From contig NZ_RAQQ01000001.1 in NCBI RefSeq assembly GCF_003610785.1, positions 248,001 through 312,000 of the forward strand: DNA of 64,000 nucleotides, given 5' to 3'. The translations under genes and the position numbers were made by a program. The notes beneath the pieces were generated by a model. The model was not told the DNA's origin and searched no databases. It worked only from the letters and a program-made list of their open reading frames with translations. How positions within the stretch are numbered: the stretch's first letter is position 1; each line of letters starts with the position of its first letter. Below are positions 1 to 8,296 of the stretch, piece after piece. The stretch is from Micromonospora globbae (GTDB lineage Bacteria > Actinomycetota > Actinomycetes > Mycobacteriales > Micromonosporaceae).

Positions 1-1056
1 GTCGTCGCCGCCTAACTGGATCATCAGCCAGGCGCCGCCCTCGGGCAGTTCGCGCAGCGCCGCCGGGTGCAGGCTCTTGCGCCGCTCGAAGTCGATCAGC
101 TTGTCGTCGATGCCCTCCAGCGCGATCGGCTGGTGCTCCAGGACGCGCGGCACGTCGTCCCCCGCCGCCGCGATGTCCGGGTAGCTGAGGAAGACCAGGG
201 ACTGCGCCGGTACCACGGGCACCAGCCGCAGGCGGGCGCGCAGGACGGTGACCAGCGTGCTCTCCGAGCCGACGAGCGCCTGCGCCACGTTGAACGTCTT
301 CTCGGGCAGGAGGCTGTCGAGGTTGTAGCCGGACACGCGGCGGGGGATCCTCGGGAAACGCTGCCGGATCTCCGCCGCGTACTCGTCGCGCAGCGCCCGC
401 AGTTGCCGGTAGATCTCCGCCTGCCGCCCGCCGCGGCGCTGGATCTCGGCGTACGCCTCGTCGCTCGTCTCCCCCACCCACATCCGGGTGCCGTCGTAGA
501 GCAGCACCTCCATCTCGACGATGTTGTCGACGACCTTCCCCGTGCGCTGCGCCGTGGAGCCGCACGAGTTGTTGCCGATCATCCCGCCGATCGTGCAGTG
601 GTTGTGGGTCGCCGGGCGGGGGCCGTACTCCAGGCCGGTCGGCGCGAGCCGCTCGTTGAGTGTGTCGAGCACGACGCCAGGCTCCACCAGGCAGGTGCGC
701 GCACCGACGTCGACCTCCAGGAGACGGTGGCAGTACTTGGACCAGTCGATCACGACGGCGGTGTTGGTGCACTCGCCGCCGAGGCTGGTGCCGCCGCCGC
801 GCGAGAGCAGTGGCGCGCCGTGGCGGCGGCACACGGCGACGGCGGCCACGGCGGCCTCGACGGTCCGGGGTACGACCACGCCGAGGGGCACCTGCCGGTA
901 GTTGGACGCGTCGGTGGAGTACGCGGCCCGCGAGCCGGCGTCGAAGCGCACCTCCCCGTAGACCTCGCCGCGCAGGTCGGCGGCCAACGCCCCGAGGTCG
1001 ACGTCCCGCACCGGCTCGGGCGTCCGCAGGACCGGCGGGGGCAGCAGGCCGGTCAC
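1..1056 (-). CDS. FAD-binding oxidase (glycolate/lactate dehydrogenase type), partial
   Basis: The reverse strand is open from a GTG at 1056 to the window edge (352 codons, no stop), so the C-terminal part is missing. The N-terminal part reads as a PCMH-type FAD-binding oxidase: after a short leader come the motifs LLSRGGGTSLGG and CTIGGMIGNNSCG, which bind the FAD pyrophosphate in the D-lactate/glycolate dehydrogenase family. The family oxidises 2-hydroxy acids; many large members carry a C-terminal Fe-S domain, which would lie outside the window. The GTG overlaps the TGA of the upstream ThDP enzyme (GTGA), so the two are probably co-translated. Coupling a hydroxy-acid oxidase with a pyruvate-oxidase-like enzyme suggests lactate/pyruvate oxidation. 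The substrate is not visible. Confidence 0.85.
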   Translation of the reverse strand, partial: MTGLLPPPVLRTPEPVRDVDLGALAADLRGEVYGEVRFDAGSRAAYSTDASNYRQVPLGVVVPRTVEAAVAAVAVCRRHGAPLLSRGGGTSLGGECTNTAVVIDWSKYCHRLLEVDVGARTCLVEPGVVLDTLNERLAPTGLEYGPRPATHNHCTIGGMIGNNSCGSTAQRTGKVVDNIVEMEVLLYDGTRMWVGETSDEAYAEIQRRGGRQAEIYRQLRALRDEYAAEIRQRFPRIPRRVSGYNLDSLLPEKTFNVAQALVGSESTLVTVLRARLRLVPVVPAQSLVFLSYPDIAAAGDDVPRVLEHQPIALEGIDDKLIDFERRKSLHPAALRELPEGGAWLMIQLGGDD

Positions 1057-2819
1057 GACCGCAACTCGTTGATCTTGTCTCGCGCGACGCTGGCGAGCGT
1101 GGCCACCTTGCGGGGCTGACCGCGCAGGAACGCCTCGGTGAAGTGCTTCGCCTGCTCGTAGCGGACCTTGCCGGGCATCGGCGGCTCGTCCGCGTTGACG
1201 TCGCAGTCGACGAGCGCGGGACCGGGGTGCGCCAGCGCCTCCCCGATGGCCCCGGGCAGGTCCTTCGGGTCGGTGACCTTCACCCCGTAGGCGCCGCACG
1301 CCCGTGCCCAGGCGCCGAAGTCGGCCTCCGGCCGCAGGTGCCGCACGGCGTACTCCGGGTAGCCGAGGATGATCTGCTCCCACAGGATCTGGCCGTACGC
1401 GTTGTTGTTGTTGACGACCACCTTGATCGGCAGCTCGTTGCGTACGGCCGTGAGGAACTCCGCCATCAGCATGGCGAAGCCGCCGTCGCCCACGAACGCG
1501 ATGACCTGCCGGTTGGGGTACGCGTGCTGGATGGCGATGGCGTACGGCAGGCCCGGCGCCATGGTGGCCAGGTTGCCCGAGAGGTAGTACTCGCGGTCGC
1601 CGCGGATCGTCCAGTGCCGGGCCGACCAGGTGGCGATGGTGCCGGAGTCGCAGGTCAGGATGGCGTCGTCGGCCGCCGCCTCGTCGATGCAGCCCATCAG
1701 GTACTGCGGTGCGATCGGGTGCCGCCGCGGGTCGCGCAGGCTCGCCATGTCGGCGCGCCACTCCCCCATCTTCCGCTGGTACTTCTCCAGGAAGGACCGG
1801 TCGGTCCGGCGGTCGACGAGGGACAGCAGGTGCCGCAGCGCGAGGCGGGCGTCGGAGCAGACACCGGCCGTCACCGGCAGGCGCATGCCGATGAGGCTCG
1901 GGTCGACGTCGATCTGCACCACCCGCGCCTGCCCGGGCGACGGCAGGTACTTCCCGTACGGATAGGAGGTGCCGACCATCAGCAGCGTGTCGCACTCCTC
2001 CATCAGCTCCTCGCTCGGGCGCGTCCCGAGCAGGCCGAGGCCCCCGGTGGTGAGCGGGTGGTCGTCGGGCACCACCTGCTTGCCGGGCAGGGTCTTCACG
2101 ATGGGGCTGGCCAGCGCCTCGGCCACGGCGAGCACCTCCTCGCGCGCGCCGCGGGCGCCCACCCCGACGAGCATGGCGATCCTGCTGCCCTGCCGCAGCA
2201 CCTCGGCGGCCCGCGCGATCTCCTCCGGATCGGGCGACAGCCGCGGGTAGGCCATGTTCGCCGCGCTCTTGGGCGGCGTGCCGGGGCTGACGTGCCGGTA
2301 GGGGTCCTCGCCGATCGGCGCCACCTGGAGGTCGTTGGGGAAGGTCAGGTGCGCCACGGTCCGCTTCCCGAGCGCGTTGCGGATGGCCAGGTCCACCACG
2401 GCCGGCATCTGCTGCGGGTTGGTGACCATCAGGTTGTACGCGGCCACGTCCTGGTAGAGGTGCGTGGTGTGCACCTCCTGCTGGTAGTGGGAGCCGAGCA
2501 CCGACGTCTCCTGCATGCCGGTGATGGCCAGCACCGGCACGTGGTCGAGCTTCGCGTCGTAGAGCCCGTTGAGCAGGTGGATGGCGCCCGGGCCGGAGGT
2601 GGCCGCGCACACGCCGAGCCGGCCGGTGGCCTTCGCGTAGCCGGTGGCCATGAAGGCCGCCGCCTCCTCGTGGTGCACCAGCACGAACCGCAGCTTGTCC
2701 CGGTGCCGGCGGAAGCCCTCCATGAGGCCGTTGATGCCGTCGCCGGGCAGGCCGAAGACGGTGTCCACCCCCCACTCGACCAGCCGCCGGGCCAGGCTCT
2801 CGCCAACGATCTCCTGCAC
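1053..2819 (-). CDS. ThDP-requiring pyruvate oxidase/dehydrogenase (PoxB-like)
   Basis: 588 residues in the three-domain order of ThDP enzymes. The N-terminal pyrimidine domain contains the motif VFGLPGDGINGLMEG and a catalytic-type Glu in HHEEAAAFMA. A central FAD/nucleotide-fold domain follows. The C-terminal PP domain has the Mg/ThDP motif VGDGGFAMLMAEF followed by VVNNNNAYG. Family members (pyruvate:quinone oxidoreductase, pyruvate oxidase, acetolactate synthase) decarboxylate 2-keto acids; the order and length best match PoxB-like enzymes. I chose the GTG at 2819 because AGGAGG lies 5 bases upstream; an in-frame ATG at 2906 has no such site. The stop overlaps the start of the FAD-linked oxidase, so the two form an operon. 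Exact substrate and electron acceptor are inferred. Confidence 0.88.
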   Translation of the reverse strand: MQEIVGESLARRLVEWGVDTVFGLPGDGINGLMEGFRRHRDKLRFVLVHHEEAAAFMATGYAKATGRLGVCAATSGPGAIHLLNGLYDAKLDHVPVLAITGMQETSVLGSHYQQEVHTTHLYQDVAAYNLMVTNPQQMPAVVDLAIRNALGKRTVAHLTFPNDLQVAPIGEDPYRHVSPGTPPKSAANMAYPRLSPDPEEIARAAEVLRQGSRIAMLVGVGARGAREEVLAVAEALASPIVKTLPGKQVVPDDHPLTTGGLGLLGTRPSEELMEECDTLLMVGTSYPYGKYLPSPGQARVVQIDVDPSLIGMRLPVTAGVCSDARLALRHLLSLVDRRTDRSFLEKYQRKMGEWRADMASLRDPRRHPIAPQYLMGCIDEAAADDAILTCDSGTIATWSARHWTIRGDREYYLSGNLATMAPGLPYAIAIQHAYPNRQVIAFVGDGGFAMLMAEFLTAVRNELPIKVVVNNNNAYGQILWEQIILGYPEYAVRHLRPEADFGAWARACGAYGVKVTDPKDLPGAIGEALAHPGPALVDCDVNADEPPMPGKVRYEQAKHFTEAFLRGQPRKVATLASVARDKINELRS

Positions 2820-2990
2820 GTCGTCCTCCTGGTCGTGGGACACCCACCGTCCGCCGTCGTACGCCCGCGGCGCGCTCGCGCGTCGGGGTGCCGCGGCTAC
2901 CGCCATCTTCGGCGGCGCGGCGCACGGATCGGCAGAAACGGGGTGAATTGCGCCCAGTCGGTGCAGGAGGTGCGGCGGCCGAGCCGGGAC

Positions 2991-3443
2991 TCAGCGCGGC
3001 GACCGTCGGCCGGCGGTCGCGCCGGCCGGCAGCACCCGGGAGGCGGTCTCGGCCACGGCCTCGTCGACCCGGTCGGCGAGGCGGGCGGACCCCCCTCCCG
3101 CCGCGTGCAGCTGGTTGAGTCCGAGGCGGCCCAGGACGGCGGCGGCCGCCAGGTAGCCGGCCGTCATCCCGGCCGCCGCCAGCTTCTTGGGCAGGAAGGA
3201 CTCCAGCATCCGGAGCACGGTCGTGGACGCCGCGCCGACGCCCAGCACGGCGCACGCTCCCGCCGTGCCCAGCAGCACGAACCCGACCCCGGCCGGGCGG
3301 AGCGCCCCGACCAGTTGGCCCCGCACGGCCCGCACCTCCGCCCGCACGACGTCGGCCACGCTCTCGGCCACGATCTCCACGAGGCGGTCGGGCGCGACGA
3401 CCCGCCCGTCCGCGCCCGACCCACCTGCGACGGCGTCGCTCAT
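2991..3443 (-). CDS. Membrane protein resembling phage-holin-superfamily / DUF1469 proteins
   Basis: 150 residues. An amphipathic N-terminal helix (RLVEIVAESVADVVRAEV) precedes two hydrophobic hairpin segments (GVGFVLLGTAGACAVLGVGAA near residues 60-80; AAGMTAGYLAAAAVLGRLGL near 100-120) and a basic tail. This layout is typical of the small actinobacterial holin-like superfamily III / DUF1469 membrane proteins, whose function is mostly unknown. The ATG at 3443 has a clear GGGAGG site 5 bases upstream; an upstream in-frame ATG at 3500 has none. It is transcribed in the same direction as the ThDP/FAD pair but separated by 170 bases. Nothing points to real phage lysis. Confidence 0.7.
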   Translation of the reverse strand: MSDAVAGGSGADGRVVAPDRLVEIVAESVADVVRAEVRAVRGQLVGALRPAGVGFVLLGTAGACAVLGVGAASTTVLRMLESFLPKKLAAAGMTAGYLAAAAVLGRLGLNQLHAAGGGSARLADRVDEAVAETASRVLPAGATAGRRSPR

Positions 3444-3497
3444 CAGACCTCCCGTTGGCTCGTTCCGGGCCGCCTGCGTACCCGGCACGGCCGTCGG

Positions 3498-3617
3498 CAT
3501 TCGGCCGCCTTCATGGCCCGGTACGACGAGCGCGAGATGGCGGCGATCGTCGACTACCTCGACAACACCGTCCGCGTCCTGCGGGAACAGACGGCCCGGC
3601 TCACCGCCGGCACGTGA
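3498..3617 (+). pseudogene. C-terminal remnant of a MarR-family regulator
   Basis: About 40 codons read as the last helix of a MarR-type regulator: ATG at 3513, then ARYDEREMAAIVDYLDNTV and VLREQTARLTAGT before a TGA. This amphipathic dimerisation helix normally ends MarR proteins, but no winged-helix DNA-binding domain lies upstream in any frame; that space is taken by the opposite-strand holin-like gene and its ribosome site. It is best read as the 3' scar of a lost gene. The adjacent opposite-strand DUF6069-like gene is also damaged, which suggests one deletion event affected both. The assignment rests on pattern similarity only. Confidence 0.5.
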
Positions 3618-3635
3618 CGGCCGCCCGAACCGTCG

Positions 3636-3849
3636 TCACCGGGTCACCTCGCGGCCGGGCAGCCCGACGATGAGCACGACGCCGACGGTCAGGTGCAGCA
3701 GCACGAATCACCGACACCGTCCGCGTCGACGCCCCCGTGCGCGCCGCCAGGTCGATGCCGGCCCCCCACCGCACCATCGTGTACTCCGCCACCGCCAGCA
3801 CGACCGCGCCGGCCGTCACCGCGGACCGACGCACCAGAATCCTCGTCAT
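3636..3849 (-). pseudogene. DUF6069-like membrane protein with internal deletion and frameshift
   Basis: The N-terminal piece starts at ATG 3849 (MTRILVRRSAVTAGAVVLAV, then RWGAGIDLAARTGASTRTV) and looks like the first membrane segment and signature loop of DUF6069 proteins. At about 3704-3711 the frame is lost. In the next frame the sequence resumes as VLLHLTVGVVLIVGLPG, the last membrane segment of such proteins, and ends at the TGA at 3636-3638. Intact members are about 130-140 residues with four membrane segments, so roughly 60 residues are missing as well as the frame. Family assignment is from remembered pattern and is moderate; the broken reading frame is direct. Confidence 0.5.
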
Positions 3850-3967
3850 GGCGGAAGTCTGTGTCCGCGGGCCGGCGCGGCACATCGCACCCGACGCCGC
3901 CACGGGTACGCCCACCAGGCCGCACGCCTCCTACCAAAGAAGGTGGTGGGGCGCGACGGCGCCCCGC

Positions 3968-3973
3968 TAGCCT
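3968..3973 (+). promoter_or_regulatory. -10 box (TAGCCT) for a leaderless two-component transcript
   Basis: TAGCCT ends six bases before the ATG of the histidine kinase, and no purine-rich ribosome site precedes that ATG. This spacing puts the transcript start at or next to the A of the ATG, the arrangement of leaderless actinobacterial mRNAs. Confidence 0.55.
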
Positions 3974-3979
3974 GCGCCC

Positions 3980-5152
3980 ATGCACGCCGTCACCCGGACC
4001 CTCTGCCCACCCTGGATGCGGCGCCGGGTCTGGGTGGTCCTCTCCACCGTGGCGCTCGGCCTCCTCGTCGGGACCGGGCTGTACGCCAGCGTCGGCTCGG
4101 GCACGCCGGCGCTCGTCTGGGCCGACGTCACGCTGGCGGTGGTCGCCGTCGCGCTCGTACCGCTGGTCATCGCCCGGCCGTTGGCGGGCGGGGTGCTCGG
4201 CGGACTGCTGGTGGCCGTGTCGCCGGTGGTCACCCCGGTGGCGAGCTTCGCGGTGCTCTTCACGGCCCGCCGCCGCCCGTTCCGGCAGGCCCTCGCGGTG
4301 GCCCTGCTGGGAGCCGCCGGGGAGGCCGTGCAGGGCGCGTGGCGACCCATGCCCGGCCTGTCGTACGGGTGGTGGCTCCTGTTGATGACGGTCGCCTTCG
4401 GGGCGCTGCTCGGCTGGGGCACCTGGGCGCAGGCGCGGCACGCCCTGCTGGAGGCGCTGCGCGACCGTGCCCGGCGCGCCGAGCGGGAGCAGGAGCGGCG
4501 GGTCGCCGAGGCGCGCGCCGCCGAACGGACCCGCATCGCCCGGGAGATGCACGACGTGCTGGCCCACCGGCTGTCGCTGCTGGCCGCCGCGGCCGGTGCG
4601 ATGGAGTACCGGCCGGACGCGCCGCCGGAGCGGCTGAGCGCCGCGGCCGGCGTCATCCGGACCAGCGCTCACCAGGCCCTCACGGAACTGCGCGAGGTGG
4701 TGACGCTCCTGCGCGGCGACGATCCGGACGCGCCGGTGGACGAACCGCTCGGGCAGACCCTCGCCGACCTGCCCCGGCTGGTGGAGGAGGCGCGGGCGGC
4801 CGGTCAGCGCGTCGAGATCGACGACGTGCGCGGGCCGTCGGTCGAGCCACCGGCGCGGACGGGTCGCACCGCGTACCGGATCGTGCAGGAGGCGCTGACC
4901 AACGCCCGCAAGCACGCCGACGGCCACGCGGTCACCCTCGCCCTCGCCGGCGCGCCGGGGTCGGGACTGCGCATCGCCGTCCGCAACGGGACCGGGGGCG
5001 GGCCCGCGGCCGGGGGCCCACCCCCGGCCGGCCCGGGCAGCGGGCTCATCGGTCTGGCCGAGCGGGCGGCGCTCGCGGGCGGCCGGCTGACCCACCACGT
5101 CGACGACAGCGGCCGCTTCCACCTCGACGCGTGGCTGCCGTGGTCGAGGTGA
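3980..5152 (+). CDS. Sensor histidine kinase, NarL/DesK type (HisKA_3)
   Basis: 390 residues. Hydrophobic segments fill roughly the first 150 residues, so the sensor part is membrane-embedded with little extracytoplasmic loop. A coiled linker (RRAEREQERRVAEARAAERT) leads into the HisKA_3 dimerisation helix REMHDVLAHRLSLLAAAAG with the phospho-accepting His near residue 190. The HATPase_c domain has the N-box EALTNARKHA and the G-box GSGLIGLAERA. It would phosphorylate the response regulator whose GTG start overlaps its TGA by four bases. The signal is unknown. The neighbouring gene scars leave no obvious target; autoregulation or control of adjacent genes is only a guess. Confidence 0.93.
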   Translation: MHAVTRTLCPPWMRRRVWVVLSTVALGLLVGTGLYASVGSGTPALVWADVTLAVVAVALVPLVIARPLAGGVLGGLLVAVSPVVTPVASFAVLFTARRRPFRQALAVALLGAAGEAVQGAWRPMPGLSYGWWLLLMTVAFGALLGWGTWAQARHALLEALRDRARRAEREQERRVAEARAAERTRIAREMHDVLAHRLSLLAAAAGAMEYRPDAPPERLSAAAGVIRTSAHQALTELREVVTLLRGDDPDAPVDEPLGQTLADLPRLVEEARAAGQRVEIDDVRGPSVEPPARTGRTAYRIVQEALTNARKHADGHAVTLALAGAPGSGLRIAVRNGTGGGPAAGGPPPAGPGSGLIGLAERAALAGGRLTHHVDDSGRFHLDAWLPWSR

Positions 5153-5802
5153 CGGGCCCGATCCGGGTCGTCGTCGTCGACGACGACCCGCTGGTCCGGG
5201 GGATGCTGACGATGATGCTCGACGGCGCGGACGGCATCGCCGTCGTCGGTGAGGCGGCCGACGGCGACGAGGCGGTCACCGCCGTGGACCGGCACACCCC
5301 GGACGTGGTGCTCATGGACATCCGGATGCCGCGGGTCAGCGGCATCACCGCCACCGAGCGGCTGCGCCGGCGCCCCCGGCCACCGGAGATCATCGTGCTG
5401 ACCACGTTCGACACCGACGACCACGTGGTCCGGGCCCTGCGCGCCGGCGCCAGCGGTTTCCTGCTGAAGGACACGCCGCCGGAGCGGATCAGCCAGGCCG
5501 TCCACGCCGTCGCCGCCGGGATGCCGATCCTGTCGCCCAGCGTCACCCGCCGGCTCATGCGGCACGTCGCGTCCGGAGCCGAGGCCTACGAGGAGGCGCG
5601 GGCCCGGTTGGGCCTGCTGACCGAGCGTGAACGCGACGTGGTCGTGGCCATCGGGCAGGGACGGGCCAACGCCGAGATCGCCCGCGATCTGCTGATGAGC
5701 GTGACCACCGTGAAGGCGCACGTCTCGCACATCCTCACCAAGCTGGACCTCACGAACCGTACGCAGATCGCGCTGCTGGCCCACGACGGCCGGCTCGTCT
5801 GA
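5149..5802 (+). CDS. Response regulator, NarL/FixJ (LuxR) family
   Basis: 217 residues. The receiver domain opens with RVVVVDDDPLVRGML, carries the phosphorylated Asp in DVVLMDIRMP and the conserved Lys in GFLLKDTPPE. The C-terminal LuxR helix-turn-helix is LTERERDVVVAIGQGRANAEI continuing to TTVKAHVSHILTKL. I start it at GTG 5149, which overlaps the kinase stop (GTGA) and gives the usual family length; GTG 5140 is an alternative three codons longer. It is the cognate partner of the upstream kinase and acts as a cytoplasmic transcription factor. Target genes are not evident from this window. Confidence 0.94.
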   Translation: MTGPIRVVVVDDDPLVRGMLTMMLDGADGIAVVGEAADGDEAVTAVDRHTPDVVLMDIRMPRVSGITATERLRRRPRPPEIIVLTTFDTDDHVVRALRAGASGFLLKDTPPERISQAVHAVAAGMPILSPSVTRRLMRHVASGAEAYEEARARLGLLTERERDVVVAIGQGRANAEIARDLLMSVTTVKAHVSHILTKLDLTNRTQIALLAHDGRLV

Positions 5803-5934
5803 CCGTGCCGGGGTGAGCCGCCCGCCCCGGTGCCGGGGCGCGGATCCACCGGCCGCCGTCCGCCGCACCGGCCCGGTCCGGCACCGCGCATCCGGCCGCG
5901 GGGCGGCGTGGCGCGCGGCGGTCATGCTGGAAGC

Positions 5935-6315
5935 ATGATCCGTTTCGTGCTGAACGTGCTGTGGTTGATCTTCGGCGGCGGCATCGTCCTCGCGATCGGC
6001 TACGGCATCGCCGCGCTGGTCTGCTTCGTCCTCGTCGTCACGATCCCCTTCGGCGTCGCCGCCCTGCGACTGGCGCTCTACTCGCTCTGGCCCTTCGGGC
6101 ACACCCTGGTGCCGAAGCCGGGCGCCGGCCTCGCCTCCGGGCTGGCCAACGTCCTGTGGGTGGTGCTGGCCGGCTGGTGGCTGGCCCTGTCCCACCTCGT
6201 CGCCGGCGTGGCGCTCTGCCTCACGATCATCGGGATCCCGTTCGGCGTCGCCAACTTCAAGCTGGTCCCGGCCGCGTTCTGGCCGCTGGGCCGGGAGGTC
6301 GTCGCAACGCCCTGA
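5935..6315 (+). CDS. YccF domain-containing inner-membrane protein
   Basis: 126 residues, nearly all hydrophobic. It contains the duplicated YccF signature: VVTIPFGVAALRLALYSLWPFG in the first half and LTIIGIPFGVANFKLVPAAFWPLG in the second. The family is widespread and has no settled biochemical role. Three to four membrane segments are predicted by eye. Start ATG 5935 was chosen because the family begins MIRF(V/I)LNVLW; a short GGAAG precedes it. A GC-rich hairpin follows the stop at 6326-6354. It is monocistronic by spacing. Confidence 0.9.
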   Translation: MIRFVLNVLWLIFGGGIVLAIGYGIAALVCFVLVVTIPFGVAALRLALYSLWPFGHTLVPKPGAGLASGLANVLWVVLAGWWLALSHLVAGVALCLTIIGIPFGVANFKLVPAAFWPLGREVVATP

Positions 6316-6325
6316 CCCTCGGCCG

Positions 6326-6354
6326 CCTCGGCCGCCGCGCTGGCGTGGCCGAGG
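6326..6354 (+). terminator. Possible hairpin terminator after the YccF gene
   Basis: CCTCGGCC (6326-6333) pairs with GGCCGAGG (6347-6354) around a 13-base loop. There is no T-run, which is common in actinobacteria. The stem is short, so confidence is modest. Confidence 0.4.
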
Positions 6355-6626
6355 CCACACCCACTGGCCCGGAGGCCCGCGAGTGGGCCACCCCACCCGC
6401 ATCGACGCAGCCTGACGCCGTACGCTCCCTCGGCGTCGCCCCGCCCGGCCGGGCGCGCGCCGGCGTGGTCGGCGCGCGACCCCGCGCGGAACGGGACGAT
6501 GGGCGTCACCGCATACCACACGCAACCACCGCCCCGTTACCACCTGTCACGAATGTGGCACGGATCGCACCCGGCGCCATGGTCGGCGGCTCGGGAAGGG
6601 GTCACTATTACCGGGTTGTTACGGAA

Positions 6627-6649
6627 TTCGCAGGCTCCCCGCTTGCGAA
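6627..6649. promoter_or_regulatory. Inverted repeat TTCGCA-N11-TGCGAA, candidate operator
   Basis: TTCGCA at 6627-6632 mirrors TGCGAA at 6644-6649. The right arm overlaps a candidate -35 (TTGCGA, 6643-6648), which sits 18 bases from a candidate -10 (TAGGTT, 6667-6672). A repressor bound here would block the sugar-transport promoter. The ROK-family regulator encoded after chvE is the natural candidate. Confidence 0.5.
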
Positions 6650-6669
6650 GGATCCTCTGGTCCGAATAG

Positions 6670-6684
6670 GTTGCCGACGGCAAC
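6670..6684. promoter_or_regulatory. Perfect 15-bp palindrome GTTGCCG-A-CGGCAAC, candidate operator
   Basis: Seven-base arms flank a single central A, overlapping the candidate -10/start-site area of the mmsA promoter. Position and symmetry fit a repressor operator. Which protein binds is not known. Confidence 0.55.
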
Positions 6685-6722
6685 AAACCCCGGTCCGGGC
6701 CAGACTCGTTCCGGAGGCATCA

Positions 6723-6752
6723 ATGACGATGGCGAGGTGGTACGAACGATGA
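6723..6752 (+). CDS. Nine-residue leader reading frame (MTMARWYER), possible
   Basis: ATG 6723 follows a GGAGG site with six-base spacing. The frame runs nine codons and ends in a TGA that overlaps the ATG of mmsA (ATGA). It could couple translation to mmsA. mmsA also has its own GAGGTGG site inside this frame, so the short frame may be incidental. Confidence 0.3.
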   Translation: MTMARWYER

Positions 6753-8296
6753 GCGACGTGCCCATCCTCCTGGAGATGCGCTCCATCACCAAGGAGTTCC
6801 CCGGGGTCAAGGCCCTGTCCGACGTGAACCTGGTGGTGCGCGCCGGCGAGATCCACGCGATCGTCGGGGAGAACGGCGCCGGCAAGTCGACGCTCATGAA
6901 GGTTCTGAGCGGGGTCTACCCGTACGGCAGCTACGACGGCGCCATCTTCTACCGCGGCGAGGAGATGCGCTTCGGGGACATCCGGGCCAGCGAGCGGGCC
7001 GGGATCGTGATCATCCACCAGGAGCTCGCCCTCATCCCGCACATGTCGATCACCGAGAACATCTTCCTCGGCAACGAGCCCCGCAAGGGCGGCGCGATCG
7101 ACTGGAAGGCCGCGAACCGGCAGGCGCTGGAGCTGATGGCCCGGGTCGGCCTGCGCGAGGACCCGGACACCCTGATCAAGGACATCGGCGTCGGCAAGCA
7201 GCAGCTGGTGGAGATCGCCAAGGCGTTCGCCAAGGACGTGAAGCTGCTCATCCTCGACGAGCCGACCGCGGCGCTGAACGAGGACGACTCGCAGCACCTG
7301 CTCGACCTGCTGCGCGGCTTCCGCGAGCGGGGCATCACCTCGATCATCATCTCGCACAAGCTGAACGAGATCGAGGCGATCGCCGACCGGATCACGATCA
7401 TCCGCGACGGCCGGACCATCGAGACGCTGGACGTCAAGGCCGACGGCGTCAACGAGGACCGGATCGTGCGGGGCATGGTCGGCCGCGAGCTGCACAGCCG
7501 CTTCCCGGACCACACGCCCAAGATCGGCGAGGTCTTCTTCGAGGTCCGCGACTGGACCGTCCGGCACCCGATCTCCGCCGAGCGGCTGGTCGCCAAGCAC
7601 TCGAACTTCGTCGTCCGCCGGGGCGAGATCGTCGGCTTCGCCGGCCTCATGGGCGCCGGACGCACGGAGCTGGCGATGAGCGTCTTCGGCCGCTCCTACG
7701 GCGTCTACGAGTCCGGCACGATCATCAAGGACGGCAAGGAGATCGTCCTCAAGACGGTGGCGGACGCCATCCACCACGGCCTCGCGTACGTGAGCGAGGA
7801 CCGCAAGGCGATCGGCCTCAACCTGCTCGACGACATCAAGACGTCGACGGTGGCCGCGAAGCTCTCCAAGATCACCCGGCACGGTGTCCTCGACCAGGTC
7901 AAGGAGTACCGGGCGGCCGAGGAGTACCGGCAGAGCCTGCGCATCAAGACGCCGACGGTCGACGACGGCGTCAACACGCTCTCCGGCGGCAACCAGCAGA
8001 AGGTCGTGCTCGCCAAGTGGATGTTCACCGACCCCGACCTGCTGATCCTCGACGAGCCGACCCGCGGCATCGACGTCGGGGCCAAGTACGAGATCTACGG
8101 CATCATCCAGCGGCTCGCCGACCAGGGGAAGGGCGTCATCGTCATCTCCTCGGAACTGCCTGAGCTGATCGGGCTCTGCGACCGCATCTACACGGTGTCG
8201 GAAGGCACCATCACCGGCGAAGTCGCCCGGCAGGACGCGGACCCGGAGACCCTCATGAAGCTGATGACCTCCTCGAAGAAGATGCAGACACGATGA
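6749..8296 (+). CDS. mmsA: Multiple-monosaccharide ABC transporter ATP-binding protein
   Basis: 515 residues with two ABC domains, the layout of sugar importers of the XylG/GguA/MmsA type. Domain 1 has Walker [10 protein letters not shown], an atypical signature region [16 protein letters not shown] and Walker [12 protein letters not shown]. Domain 2 starts near residue 260, has a degenerate Walker A ([10 protein letters not shown]), signature [15 protein letters not shown] and Walker [12 protein letters not shown]. It energises import of monosaccharides through the permease encoded next. ATG 6749 is preceded by GAGGTGG and begins [17 protein letters not shown], the normal start. The stop overlaps the permease ATG (ATGA). 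Expression is probably controlled by the palindromic sites upstream. Confidence 0.9.
   Translation: MSDVPILLEMRSITKEFPGVKALSDVNLVVRAGEIHAIVGENGAGKSTLMKVLSGVYPYGSYDGAIFYRGEEMRFGDIRASERAGIVIIHQELALIPHMSITENIFLGNEPRKGGAIDWKAANRQALELMARVGLREDPDTLIKDIGVGKQQLVEIAKAFAKDVKLLILDEPTAALNEDDSQHLLDLLRGFRERGITSIIISHKLNEIEAIADRITIIRDGRTIETLDVKADGVNEDRIVRGMVGRELHSRFPDHTPKIGEVFFEVRDWTVRHPISAERLVAKHSNFVVRRGEIVGFAGLMGAGRTELAMSVFGRSYGVYESGTIIKDGKEIVLKTVADAIHHGLAYVSEDRKAIGLNLLDDIKTSTVAAKLSKITRHGVLDQVKEYRAAEEYRQSLRIKTPTVDDGVNTLSGGNQQKVVLAKWMFTDPDLLILDEPTRGIDVGAKYEIYGIIQRLADQGKGVIVISSELPELIGLCDRIYTVSEGTITGEVARQDADPETLMKLMTSSKKMQTR

Larger units (their letters stand above)
6355..6748. other. Noncoding regulatory region upstream of the sugar ABC operon
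   Basis: About 400 bases without a convincing gene. The left two thirds hold nothing I recognise. The right third has a candidate promoter, two inverted repeats and a nine-codon reading frame, listed separately. Confidence 0.6.

Noticed and set aside
2991-3443. A true phage holin
   Set aside because: No endolysin or phage gene adjoins it, and the sequence fits the common chromosomal holin-like membrane family.
660-3617. A 985-codon open frame on the plus strand
   Set aside because: It lies opposite the ThDP enzyme and holin-like gene, is Arg/Pro/Gly/His-rich with no domain, and is a GC-driven shadow; only its last 35-40 codons are of interest, as the MarR remnant.
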